A stretch of DNA of 64,000 nucleotides from Chryseobacterium capnotolerans. Its GTDB lineage: Bacteria > Bacteroidota > Bacteroidia > Flavobacteriales > Weeksellaceae. The notes below the pieces were generated by a model, which had not been told where the DNA came from, did no database searches, and was given only the letters and a program-made list of their open reading frames with translations. This document shows, one piece after another, positions 54,812-63,150 of the stretch; within the stretch, counting starts at the first letter, position 1, and every line of letters begins with the position of its first letter. The stretch is from contig NZ_CP065589.1 of NCBI RefSeq assembly GCF_021278965.1, positions 3,973,001-4,037,000 of the forward strand. The letters run 5' to 3'. Both the position numbers and the translations under genes were made by a program.

Positions 54812-55384
54812 TTATTTTGGAAATCTCATTTTGTAACCGATGCTTACATCCCCCTGAGAGATCTTGGACAGCTTTCCTTTCACCAATTTCTTCTTCAAAG
54901 CGCTTAAGTGATCGGTAAACAGAATCCCTTCAATGTGGTCATATTCATGCTGAATTACGCGGGCTCTAATATCGGAAAAAGTTTCTGTATGTTTCACAAA
55001 ATTTTCGTCATAATATTCAATAACGATTGTCCCTTTTCTTTTCACGTCTTCTCTTACATCCGGAATAGACAGACAGCCTTCATTGAACTTCCATTCTTCT
55101 CCTGATTCTTCAAGAATTCTGGCATTGATGAATACTTTCTTGAATTCTGCCAATTCATCCTTAATATCCTCATAGTCCTCATCTTCCGCAAGAGGAGTAA
55201 CGTCTATTACAAACAAACGGATATCCAAACCGATCTGAGGTGCAGCAAGACCAATTCCGTTTGCACTGTACATCGTTTCGAACATATTATCTATCAGTTC
55301 CTGTAATCCGGGGTAATCTTTTTCTATATCTTTTCCTACTTTTCTCAAAACAGGATCCCCAAAAGCTCTTATCGGTAATATCAT
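54812..55384 (-). CDS. def: Peptide deformylase
   Basis: The 190-residue enzyme removes the N-formyl group from new proteins. All three motifs are present: GIGLAAPQ (43-50), EGCLS with C104, and HEYDH with H146, E147 and H150. Cys104 and the two histidines bind the metal. The N-terminus MILPIRAFGDPVLRK is standard. The start overlaps the ruvX stop by four bases (ATGA), so the two are translationally coupled. Confidence 0.97.
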   Translation of the reverse strand: MILPIRAFGDPVLRKVGKDIEKDYPGLQELIDNMFETMYSANGIGLAAPQIGLDIRLFVIDVTPLAEDEDYEDIKDELAEFKKVFINARILEESGEEWKFNEGCLSIPDVREDVKRKGTIVIEYYDENFVKHTETFSDIRARVIQHEYDHIEGILFTDHLSALKKKLVKGKLSKISQGDVSIGYKMRFPK

Positions 55385-55797
55385 CTTAATCTTTGTTCTA
55401 AAAAATTCTGCAATATAATAGTTGCACTTATTTTATCTATTAATCCTTTTTCTTGTCTTTTCTTCTTACTTTTTCCGCTTTGGGAGATAAAGAATGAAGC
55501 CATTTTGGAAGTAAATCTTTCATCAAAACGATGGACTGCAATATCCGAAAATTCTTTATTAAAATCTTCAATGAATTTTAAAATATCGGTTTCCACCTCT
55601 GAAATATTTCCCTTCAAATCTATGGGAAGTCCAATGACTACTTCATCCACTTTATTTTCACTGAAATATTTTTTCAAAAATTCCATTAAAATACGGTTCT
55701 CTACAGTTTCCAGCCCACTGGCTATAATCTGCATATCATCCGTTACAGCGATGCCACAACGGGCTTTTCCGTAGTCTATTGCAAGGATTTGTCCCAT
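55381..55797 (-). CDS. ruvX: Putative pre-16S rRNA nuclease / Holliday junction resolvase-like YqgF
   Basis: The 138-residue RNase H-fold protein begins MGQILAIDYGKARCGIAVTD, with the first catalytic aspartate. VDEVVIGLPIDLKGN and VHRFDERFTSKMA follow, then IDKISATIILQNFLE with the last aspartate. YqgF is needed for 16S rRNA 5'-end maturation in bacteria studied. A TAAATTTG box sits only 7 bases before the ATG, so the mRNA is nearly leaderless. Confidence 0.95.
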   Translation of the reverse strand: MGQILAIDYGKARCGIAVTDDMQIIASGLETVENRILMEFLKKYFSENKVDEVVIGLPIDLKGNISEVETDILKFIEDFNKEFSDIAVHRFDERFTSKMASFFISQSGKSKKKRQEKGLIDKISATIILQNFLEQRLR

Positions 55798-55804
55798 AAG
55801 TCTG

Positions 55805-55812
55805 CAAATTTA
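55805..55812 (-). promoter_or_regulatory. -7 box of the ruvX-def operon
   Basis: On the minus strand TAAATTTG, exact, followed by CAGACTT and the ATG. The context is nearly identical to that of rbfA. Confidence 0.55.
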
Positions 55813-55912
55813 GTAAAATTTACTGATTTTATTCATCACGCAGTTTTTTTATGTAAATCATGTTTTATTCCATATTTTTTTTTATAATTTTAATCTTCCA
55901 AAAAACAGATAT

Positions 55913-56389
55913 ATGAAGAGACTCATCCTCGTAAGACATGCGAAAAGCGACTGGCCGGAAGAAACGGATGATTTTGACAGACCTTTGGCAGACAAAGGCC
56001 TGGAAGATGCTATGAACATGTCCAGATTCCTTAAAAACAATAATATTTCCATCGATTATTTTGTATCGAGCCCGGCAGTACGTGCTTTGAATACCTGTAA
56101 AATTTTTAATCAAACGTATCAGCTAAGCTGTTCTACAAATGAAAAATTATACAATCCTTCAGAAAGAAATTTTGAATCTGTAATCTATGATCTGGATGAC
56201 AACCTGAGTTCAGTGGCTCTTTTCTCTCATAATAATGGAATTTCCAATTTTGCCAATTCCATCTCTGAAGATATTTTTCATTTTCCAACCTGCGGCGTAG
56301 CTGGCTTTGAAGTAGACTGTGAGTCATGGTCTGAATTTGATGGGGCCAAAAAGAAACTTCTATTCTTTTATGAGCCGGGGAAAATATAA
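55913..56389 (+). CDS. SixA-like histidine phosphatase
   Basis: The 158-residue phosphatase of the histidine (phosphoglycerate mutase-like) superfamily begins MKRLILVRHAKSDWPEETDD; the histidine of RHA is the phospho-acceptor. VSSPAVRALNTCKIF and VALFSHNNGISNFANSI carry the other active-site arginine and histidine. SixA in E. coli dephosphorylates a phosphohistidine protein; the partner here is unknown. The end overlaps the archaemetzincin gene by 20 bases in another frame. Confidence 0.88.
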   Translation: MKRLILVRHAKSDWPEETDDFDRPLADKGLEDAMNMSRFLKNNNISIDYFVSSPAVRALNTCKIFNQTYQLSCSTNEKLYNPSERNFESVIYDLDDNLSSVALFSHNNGISNFANSISEDIFHFPTCGVAGFEVDCESWSEFDGAKKKLLFFYEPGKI

Positions 56390-57263
56390 CTTCACCTTTA
56401 AAATCCTATATGCAATAGTCTTTATTTTCTTTTTTTCATGCCAGAAAAAGAAGATGAGCTATTTTGAAGCAATTGCGTTCAATGATGTAAAACTGTCTGC
56501 CACTCCCCAACCTGGAAGCTGGAGGTATAATCATCATGAACAATTTCAGCAGTTTGAAGATTTTCAAAAAACAAAAAAGATCAAACCTGAATCTGGAAAA
56601 AATACAATTTATCTTCAGCCTATCGGTGATTTTAGTCTCTTACAGAAGAAAGAGATTAAATTCACCAAAGAGTATTTGAAAATTTATTTTCAGTTGGAAA
56701 CGAAAATATTACCTGTATTACCCAACAGCATTTTCCCCAAAAATGTAAAAAGAATTTTCAAGGACGGCCAAGAACAAGTATTGGCCGGATATGTGCTGGA
56801 CAGTGTTTTAATCAAAAGAAAACCCAAAGATGCTGTAGTGCTTATGGGGATAACCGAAAGAGACCTTTACCCACGACCCGATTGGAACTATGTTTTTGGA
56901 TTTGCATCCTACGAAAATGGCGTGGGTGTTACTTCAATGTATAGATTTGCCAACGGGCATCTTACAGATTCTAATTTTAACGAAAGTCTTACAAGATTGA
57001 TGAAGATCAGCTCTCATGAAATTGGACATATGTTTGGAGTCACTCACTGCCTCAATGCAAATTGTGTGATGAATGGAACCAGTACTCTTTCCGAAACTGA
57101 TTTTCATTATGTAAGAGCCTGCTCACTCTGCCAGAGAAAACTCAACTCCAACATTCCTTATAACAACAAAAAGAGATTGCTTGAATTAAAAAGGTTCTTT
57201 GAAAAGCATCATCTCCATTCGGAGCTTGCCCGCACTGAACAGGACTTAAACCTTCTCCGGTAA
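56370..57263 (+). CDS. Archaemetzincin-type zinc metalloprotease, lipoprotein
   Basis: The product is 297 residues from ATG 56370, overlapping the phosphatase gene. The signal ends in FIFFFSC with a lipobox cysteine at 24. The catalytic motif is H216-E217-I-G-H220-x5-H226, then the cysteine pattern CLNANCVMNGTSTLSE and CSLCQRK, which is the extended zinc site of archaemetzincins (M54). It probably acts as a protease or peptidase in the periplasm or on the cell surface. Longer upstream starts would lie deeper in the phosphatase gene and give no better signal peptide. Confidence 0.85.
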   Translation: MSRGKYNFTFKILYAIVFIFFFSCQKKKMSYFEAIAFNDVKLSATPQPGSWRYNHHEQFQQFEDFQKTKKIKPESGKNTIYLQPIGDFSLLQKKEIKFTKEYLKIYFQLETKILPVLPNSIFPKNVKRIFKDGQEQVLAGYVLDSVLIKRKPKDAVVLMGITERDLYPRPDWNYVFGFASYENGVGVTSMYRFANGHLTDSNFNESLTRLMKISSHEIGHMFGVTHCLNANCVMNGTSTLSETDFHYVRACSLCQRKLNSNIPYNNKKRLLELKRFFEKHHLHSELARTEQDLNLLR

Positions 57264-57282
57264 TATAGTTTTTACAGTTGTA

Positions 57283-57341
57283 TCTCCCACAGATCCCACA
57301 GATTATTTAAAATCTGCGTCATCAGCACCATCTGCGAGAAC
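57283..57341. repeat. Degenerate CACAGAT/CTGCG-type repeat
   Basis: CCCACAGATCCCACAGAT, AATCTGCGTCATC and CATCTGCGAGAAC occur in 60 bases; similar CTCGCAGATTTCGCAGAT lies at about 4275-4295. No coding content. Confidence 0.45.
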
Positions 57342-57371
57342 AAAAAAGAACGAACCTAAGTCCGTTCTTTA
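57342..57371 (-). terminator. Terminator of the serine hydrolase gene
   Basis: AAAGAACG (57345-57352) and CGTTCTTT (57363-57370) pair over 8 bp; A-run on the plus strand supplies the T-run on the minus strand. Confidence 0.75.
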
Positions 57372-57389
57372 ATATCTATATGTTATTTT

Positions 57390-58931
57390 TTACTTTCTTT
57401 TCAGATCCAGATCATCAAAATCAAAGCTGAAATCCGTAACATCGGAAATTGCTTTTAATTTTGCCGACTGAGCTTTTCCGTTTTCATCATAATCGAATAG
57501 GATATAGGCATCAGCATCATAGCTTCTGTCATCCCATTTGATGATAAATGAATTATTGGAATAAGGAAGAAGCTCTCCTTTTAACCTTGGTGAGTTTTTA
57601 CATGAAATTCTGTAAGTATTTCCTTGCTGAACAATTTCTACATCGCCAAACCACACATCGTTATAAGTTCCTGTAAACTGTTCTGCTTTTGGCTGAAGTG
57701 CTTTCTCTTTTTTAAAGGTTTCTGATTTTGCGAAAGCCTCTTTCTTTTGTTTATTAAATTCAGCTTCCACTTTTGACATTCTATCCCCATATGTTTTCAG
57801 CCAGTTTCTGTCTGCCACGCCAAGGTAAGAATCTTTCACCGTATTGGTAATGGTGTTGAATGCAGCTCCGGATTGTTGGTTGGTTAATACTACAATTCCT
57901 AATTTAAGATCAGGAATTAAAGTAAACTGTGTAACAGTTCCAATCAGCCCTCCTGTATGCTGTACTTGTTTATGTCCTTTCACATCGCTTAAAAACCAGC
58001 CTAAACCATATCCGTAGAAACTGGTATCATACGGGTTTTTAGCAGCTACCTTATCTGGTATCTGCAGGCTCCAAAGCTGCTGAACATTTTTATCGGAGAC
58101 TAATTTCTTACCATCTTTGGTCGTGAAATTATTCAATAAGCATTCTGCCCAGGTAGTCATATCCTTAATATTACTCATGATTCCTCCGGCAGCATTTCCG
58201 GCTTCATTCCAATCATGAGGAACTGCTACAGCTTTTCCATCTACAGGGGCATGAGCATCAATTTTATTCGTTACGGCCTTCGCTCTGTTGTAGCTTCCAA
58301 AGCTGGAAGTCATCCCTACAGGCTTCATAATTCTTTGTTCAATAAATTCAGCCCAGCTTAATCCTGAGATTCTGTGAATGACTTCACCAGCAACAATGAA
58401 CATGATATTATTATAGTCTAAAGTTGTTCTGAAAGGGTTTTCAGGTTTCAGATATCTCACATTATGAACAATATCATTAACCGTTAAGTTTCCTCCTTCC
58501 GGAAAAAACATCAGGTCTCCCTGTCCTAATCCTAATCCGGCTCTGTGGGTAATAAGATCCTTGATCGTAACATTTTGAGAAACGTAAGGGTCATACATCT
58601 GAAATTCAGGAATATATTTTGAAACTTTATCATCCCAGTCTAATTTTCCTTCATCCGCCAAAATTGCTAATGCCACACAGGTGAACCCTTTGGAGTTGGA
58701 AGCTATTCCTACCAAGGTATTATCATCCATTGCTTGCTTAGAGTTTAGAGAACGCACTCCAAATCCTTTGGAATAAGTCACTTTACCATCTTTTACGATT
58801 CCTACAGACATTCCGGGAACGTCAAAAGTTTTCAGGGTATTCTGGATCAGATCATCCAATTTTTTCTCTTCAACCTGTGCATTCGCTAATCCTACGGTTA
58901 AAAGAAAAATGAAAAAAGAAAATTTCTGCAT
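57390..58931 (-). CDS. Class C beta-lactamase-like serine hydrolase
   Basis: The 513-residue exported protein (signal MQKFSFFIFLLTVGLANAQ) has a penicillin-binding/beta-lactamase fold. The S78-N-S-K81 motif holds the nucleophile, Y173-N-N175 is the second motif, and HTGG (in VQHTGGLIG) is the third. The C-terminal 150 residues (from about QFTGTYNDVWFGDVEIV) match a DUF3471-like beta domain. Such proteins are usually D-aminopeptidases or esterases, not true beta-lactamases; the substrate is unknown. It is a single gene with an exact -7 box 19 bases upstream. Confidence 0.87.
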   Translation of the reverse strand: MQKFSFFIFLLTVGLANAQVEEKKLDDLIQNTLKTFDVPGMSVGIVKDGKVTYSKGFGVRSLNSKQAMDDNTLVGIASNSKGFTCVALAILADEGKLDWDDKVSKYIPEFQMYDPYVSQNVTIKDLITHRAGLGLGQGDLMFFPEGGNLTVNDIVHNVRYLKPENPFRTTLDYNNIMFIVAGEVIHRISGLSWAEFIEQRIMKPVGMTSSFGSYNRAKAVTNKIDAHAPVDGKAVAVPHDWNEAGNAAGGIMSNIKDMTTWAECLLNNFTTKDGKKLVSDKNVQQLWSLQIPDKVAAKNPYDTSFYGYGLGWFLSDVKGHKQVQHTGGLIGTVTQFTLIPDLKLGIVVLTNQQSGAAFNTITNTVKDSYLGVADRNWLKTYGDRMSKVEAEFNKQKKEAFAKSETFKKEKALQPKAEQFTGTYNDVWFGDVEIVQQGNTYRISCKNSPRLKGELLPYSNNSFIIKWDDRSYDADAYILFDYDENGKAQSAKLKAISDVTDFSFDFDDLDLKRK

Positions 58932-58950
58932 TATTATTTTTTAATTTTCC

Positions 58951-58958
58951 CAAATTTA
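58951..58958 (-). promoter_or_regulatory. -7 box of the serine hydrolase gene
   Basis: Minus strand TAAATTTG, exact match to TAnnTTTG, 19 bases before the ATG. Confidence 0.5.
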
Positions 58959-59154
58959 GTAAATAAGCTGAGTACAGAATAATAAAATTGTGATTTATAT
59001 GGATGGAAGCTGGAAGATGGAAGCTGGAAGTACTGTCAGGTTCTGTATAAAAGGAAGTTCTTATAAACTTAACTTGTAGTTCAGGTTGAACTTTGATAAT
59101 AAGGTCTACAATAACTTCCCGCTTCCCTCCTCCAGCTTCCTAGCCTTTGCCCAC

Positions 59155-59181
59155 AAAAAAACCGGGAGAAAATCCTCCTGG
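59155..59181 (-). terminator. Duplicated terminator, orphan copy
   Basis: Minus strand GCCAGGAGGATTTTCTCCCGG followed by seven T. It is the copy-1 counterpart of the DUF4374 terminator. Confidence 0.6.
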
Positions 59182-59225
59182 CTGTCGTTAAATCAAATGA
59201 TCTTATTGTACTAACAAAAAAGAAA

Positions 59226-59282
59226 TTATTTTTTGGAAATAATATTTACTCCCATCAATCTGCCGCTTCCTTTAAGTTTAAA
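59226..59282 (-). pseudogene. Orphan 3' fragment of the DUF4374 gene
   Basis: The last ~19 codons of the neighbouring gene, up to and including its stop (reading KLKGSGRLMG to SKK), are present a second time without any start. It arose from the 266-bp tandem duplication. Confidence 0.85.
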
Positions 59283-59419
59283 TGGAAGCTGGAAGTACTG
59301 TCAGGTTCTGTATAAAAGGAAGTTCTTATAAACTTAACTTGTAGTTCAGATTGAACTTTGATAATAAGGTATACAATAACTTCCCGCTTCCCTCCTCCAG
59401 CTTCCTAACCCTTGCCCAC

Positions 59420-59448
59420 AAAAAAAACCGGAAGAAAATCCTCCCGGC
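59420..59448 (-). terminator. Terminator of the TonB receptor/DUF4374 operon
   Basis: Minus strand hairpin with arms CCGGGAGGA and TTCCGG-type complement around TTTTC, then eight T. Confidence 0.75.
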
Positions 59449-59491
59449 TGTCGTTAAATCAAATGATCTTATTGTACTAACAAAAAAGAAA

Positions 59492-60769
59492 TTATTTTTT
59501 GGAAATAATATTTACTCCCATCAATCTGCCGCTTCCTTTAAGTTTAAATTCAACTTTAGTGTTTTTAGAAATAGGGTCATAAGAACTTAAACCTGAGAAA
59601 TTATCAGCCTTATTATTAGACATGAAATAGATTCTGTTTTTATACAAGAATGGATTTTGATAGTTGTAGAAGTTATCCACAGGAATATCAAGCTTTACAG
59701 CTTTCTTTGTCTGAACATCAATTTCGTTCCAGAACCAGATATCATTTCTATACCCTACTCCATGCCCGCCACTGTAATAAGATGCTCCAGTTGAAGGAAT
59801 GGTAGTATAAATTTTATTATTATGAGCGAAGATTCTGTTAAACTCTGCTGGCTGCACAAAATTCTTCATATCAATTTCAAAACCAGTATCAAAAGTAGTC
59901 TGCCCGTTCTTAATTCTAAGGATCTTTGATGAATAGGCTGCTTCCTGAGCTTTCATATCTGATGTAGCTACCATATAGATATCTTTGGTTACCTCATCAA
60001 TGCTCCATAGAACATGGTCCGTGAAAAGTCCCAGGTTGGTTGCATTAGGATACTTTGTAACATTTTCCACTTTTTTTGAAGTCAGGTTATACACAGCAAC
60101 TGCTACCTCTTTTACAACAGGTTTGATCTGCCAGTTTGATCCTTTTTTACCGATCTGTAAATCAAGATACAGTTTATCATCTCTTTTTATTAAGATTAAC
60201 TGCCCAGCTGCCTGATAGGCTGTTTCTCCTGGTTCAAGCACTGAAGGATCAATAGTTTGAGCCAATGAAGAAAGGTCAATTTCTCCTGTACGTTGCATGG
60301 TTCCAGGATTAAAGGTCTGAATTTTAAGCATTCCTCTTGAACCATCCCAATAATATCCTTCGGTTTCACTTACCACAAGATAATTAGGCTCAAATCCGTT
60401 ATTTTGAGTGGCGATGAAGCCTTTTTGGGTAATATTTCCGGCATTATCTGCTGTAAGTTTAGAAAATCCTTCTTCTGAAGAAGCAGCACCTCCCAATCTG
60501 TACATATTTTCTCCGAAAGCTTTTCCTCCCGCAGAATAAGCAATCTGATAGAAAGGTTTTTTATCCGCTAATGAAAGTTCTCCCTGAGGAAGCTCTGAAA
60601 AAGAATAAATATTTCCTCCCCATCCTGCTGTACTGTTATAAATAATCCAGCTGTCTTTTGTTTCTGTGGGTTGTTTCTGCTCTTCAATACTGTCATCGCT
60701 GCTGCAATGGGTAAAAAGCAGGAGGCTTAATGCAGATAAAATGATTGAAATCGATTTTGATTTTCTCAT
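59492..60769 (-). CDS. DUF4374 lipoprotein, siderophore-uptake associated
   Basis: The 425-residue lipoprotein (lipobox LLLFTHC, cysteine near 22, then SSDD) is built of propeller-like blades: WIIYNSTAGWGGNIYSFSEL, QIAYSAGGKAFGENMYRLGG, IWFWNEIDVQTKKAVKLDIP and IYFMSNNKADNFSGLSSYDP. This matches DUF4374, found beside TonB-dependent siderophore receptors in Bacteroidota and thought to bind or help release the ligand at the cell surface. It starts 10 bases after the receptor gene. Its 3' end is duplicated downstream. Confidence 0.87.
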   Translation of the reverse strand: MRKSKSISIILSALSLLLFTHCSSDDSIEEQKQPTETKDSWIIYNSTAGWGGNIYSFSELPQGELSLADKKPFYQIAYSAGGKAFGENMYRLGGAASSEEGFSKLTADNAGNITQKGFIATQNNGFEPNYLVVSETEGYYWDGSRGMLKIQTFNPGTMQRTGEIDLSSLAQTIDPSVLEPGETAYQAAGQLILIKRDDKLYLDLQIGKKGSNWQIKPVVKEVAVAVYNLTSKKVENVTKYPNATNLGLFTDHVLWSIDEVTKDIYMVATSDMKAQEAAYSSKILRIKNGQTTFDTGFEIDMKNFVQPAEFNRIFAHNNKIYTTIPSTGASYYSGGHGVGYRNDIWFWNEIDVQTKKAVKLDIPVDNFYNYQNPFLYKNRIYFMSNNKADNFSGLSSYDPISKNTKVEFKLKGSGRLMGVNIISKK

Positions 60770-60779
60770 GATTATAATA

Positions 60780-63147
60780 TTAAAAAATTGTATACGTTAA
60801 TTTCAAATGATATGATCTTGTAGGTTTCTGTGCATTATAATTATCATACAGTCTTTCGTTCGTAAGATTATTAATGCTAAAATTAATGGCAAGTTTAGGA
60901 TCTGCCAGGAAATAGGTAATCCCTACTCCTACGTCTACCATTCCCAGTCTGCCGTCATTTGGAATCAGAAGATCACTGGAAGCAATCGTTGCTTTAGAAA
61001 ACAGGCCCGGTTCCAGATTTTTTGGCACAGGATATAGCAGGAAACGATGTACATAATTGATGTTATAATACAACTCCACCTTATCCCGCATGCTGAAAAT
61101 ATCTGAAAAGTTCAGCCTCATATAATGGTTTCCAAATAAGTAAGGAATATTGGGCTGCCTAGCATCTTCCCAGATCTTTTCATTACCGGAAAGGTTTTTA
61201 AGCCTTATATCCTGGTAGGTAAAATTAAACCCTGTCTGAAGATTTTTTATAGGTTGATAGTTGATTTCATACTCCAATCCAAGAATTCTGTTGTCATAAT
61301 AGTTCTGGTAACGTCCATAAGGATTATCCGGTATCATGAAGATGGTGTTCTTGACGTTTCTGTAAAATAGATTTAAACTTGTATTCAGTTTATAATTCGA
61401 TGAAGTATAATCCAGCACAAAATTTATATTATCACTTTTTTCCGGTTCCAGATCAAGATTTTCTTTAATTAGAATTCCATCTCCGAAAATTTCGGTTTCA
61501 TCAGGAAGACGAACTGCTTTTTCATAGGATAATTTCAGGATAAAGTTTTTAGGTTTATAGCTTATACCAGCCATATATCCGGAAGCATTCTTATTCCGGT
61601 CAGATTCCCATGTGAAATTGTATTTATCCGTAGTATACCCTTTGGAACTGAAGAAATAATTCTTTACCCCAAGTACTGTTTCCACTTTACGGTTGAGCCA
61701 ATGAGACACCAATCCCAAAGCAGCAATATTCTTGTTGTAAACAGCCGGAGTTTTAAGAACATCATCTCCGTATACATTGACAGCTCCATAAGGATCACTT
61801 CCTTTTCTTCGCTGGTAGAAATACACATTTCCAAATTCCAGGCTGTGATTATTATTAATCCGGAATGCGGCATTAAGCCTTGTATGAAACATATTATAAT
61901 TCATCTTCATATCATTCCCCTTATTGATCTCGCCAACGCTGTTTTCATCACTAAAAGTGTATTCACCCAGCCAATTGTATCTGCGTCTGCTGATGTCTAC
62001 GAAAGAATTGTTGTATCTGGCAAAAGCAGTCATCAAATCCAGTTTAAGACGGTTATCAAAGAGCATTTTTTTATACTGAAGGTAACCCGTTACATTGTTT
62101 TCTTTGGCAAAAGCTTCACCGTAAGGTTTTCTCATTTCAAGATCGTTCTGAATCTCCTTATAGAAATGAGAATAGATGAATCCAACTCTAAAGTCATTGG
62201 CCCAGCTTTTATTTCTTACCCCGGTATAGACTTCCATATAAGAAGCTTCGGTATCGTCATGAAATCTTCTGGCTTCAACTTTTTTAAGATTGGCTGTTTC
62301 CGGATCTATAACGTCACCCAAAATCTTATAATTGTTTTTGGAAAATACATAGCTTGCCTGGGTTCCTATATAAAACAGACTGTCTTTTTTGCCAATAAAT
62401 ACAGCATTAAGATGCGATTTATAGGTACTGAATGATGCAATCTCATTTGATATTTCAAGGTTATCTTTCTGTATCGGCTTCGAGATAAAATTAATCCCAC
62501 CTCCCAAAGCATCCGATGCCAGCGAAATAGGCATTACCCCTTTGTAGACATCTACTCTATCCAGCATATTGGGCGATAAAACATTAGGATTAAAGCTATG
62601 TCCATAAAATTCAATGGGAACTCCATCCCTGAAAATTCGGACCGCTTTCCCCTGAAGCCCGCCAAGATTGACCTGAAATGCAGAACCGACACCGCCTTCT
62701 GTACGGAGCTTAACTCCTGTCGCCATATTTAATATTTCACCAATATTGTTGGCCTGGCTTTTTACTGCCTGCATATCAACAATCTTAACACTTAGCGGGG
62801 TTTCTTTAAGCTTCTCGAGCTTCTTTTTTACCTCTGATATAAACCTCATCAATACGGTTTGCATCTGAAATTGCAATTTCATACTTCTGGCCCATCTGAC
62901 AGTCGATATCTAACGTATCATTGTATATAACTTTATTTTGATACATTACAGACACCTTCACAAGACCATCCGATACTTCAGCAAAATCAACAGTTCCCTG
63001 TTTTGAAATCTTTTTCTTTTCTCCGTTAATCACCACATAAACCTCGTCATGGTTATAATTCCTGATGTTTTTAACCGCTATGGTAATCGGACATGCAGCC
63101 AATGCTAAAGAAGAAAATGCAGTGATCAGAAAAAATATACGCTTCAT
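60780..63147 (-). CDS. TonB-dependent siderophore receptor, apparent frameshift
   Basis: The N-terminal frame has a signal peptide (MKRIFFLITAFSSLALAAC) and a beta-sandwich extension of about 85 residues up to DEVYIRGKK. Removing one base from the run 62824-62829 joins it to LEKLKETPLSVKIVDMQAVK and the rest, for 788 residues. The plug follows (NIGEILNMATGVKLRTEGGV, then LGGLQGKAVRIFRDGVPIEF), with SDALGGGINFISK before a 22-strand-type barrel ending LKLTYTIF. It imports an iron chelate across the outer membrane using TonB. It starts 3 bases after the N-hydroxylase gene, implying uptake of the compound made by that pathway. Confidence 0.9.
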
Positions 63148-63150
63148 ATT

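Larger units (their letters stand above)
59017..59548. repeat. 266-bp tandem duplication of the DUF4374 gene 3' end and terminator
   Basis: Copy 1 (about 59017-59282) and copy 2 (about 59283-59548) are nearly identical. I see only a handful of substitutions and one homopolymer difference (7 against 8 A). The unit covers the last ~19 codons of the DUF4374 gene, its stop, its terminator and an outer inverted repeat (GGAAGCTGGA near the left edge, TCCAGCTTCC inside). Copy 2 is attached to the intact gene; copy 1 is an orphan. Confidence 0.92.

Noticed and set aside
57390..58931. Antibiotic-resistance beta-lactamase
   Set aside because: The motifs fit the broad serine hydrolase family with a DUF3471-like extension; nothing points to clinical beta-lactamase activity.
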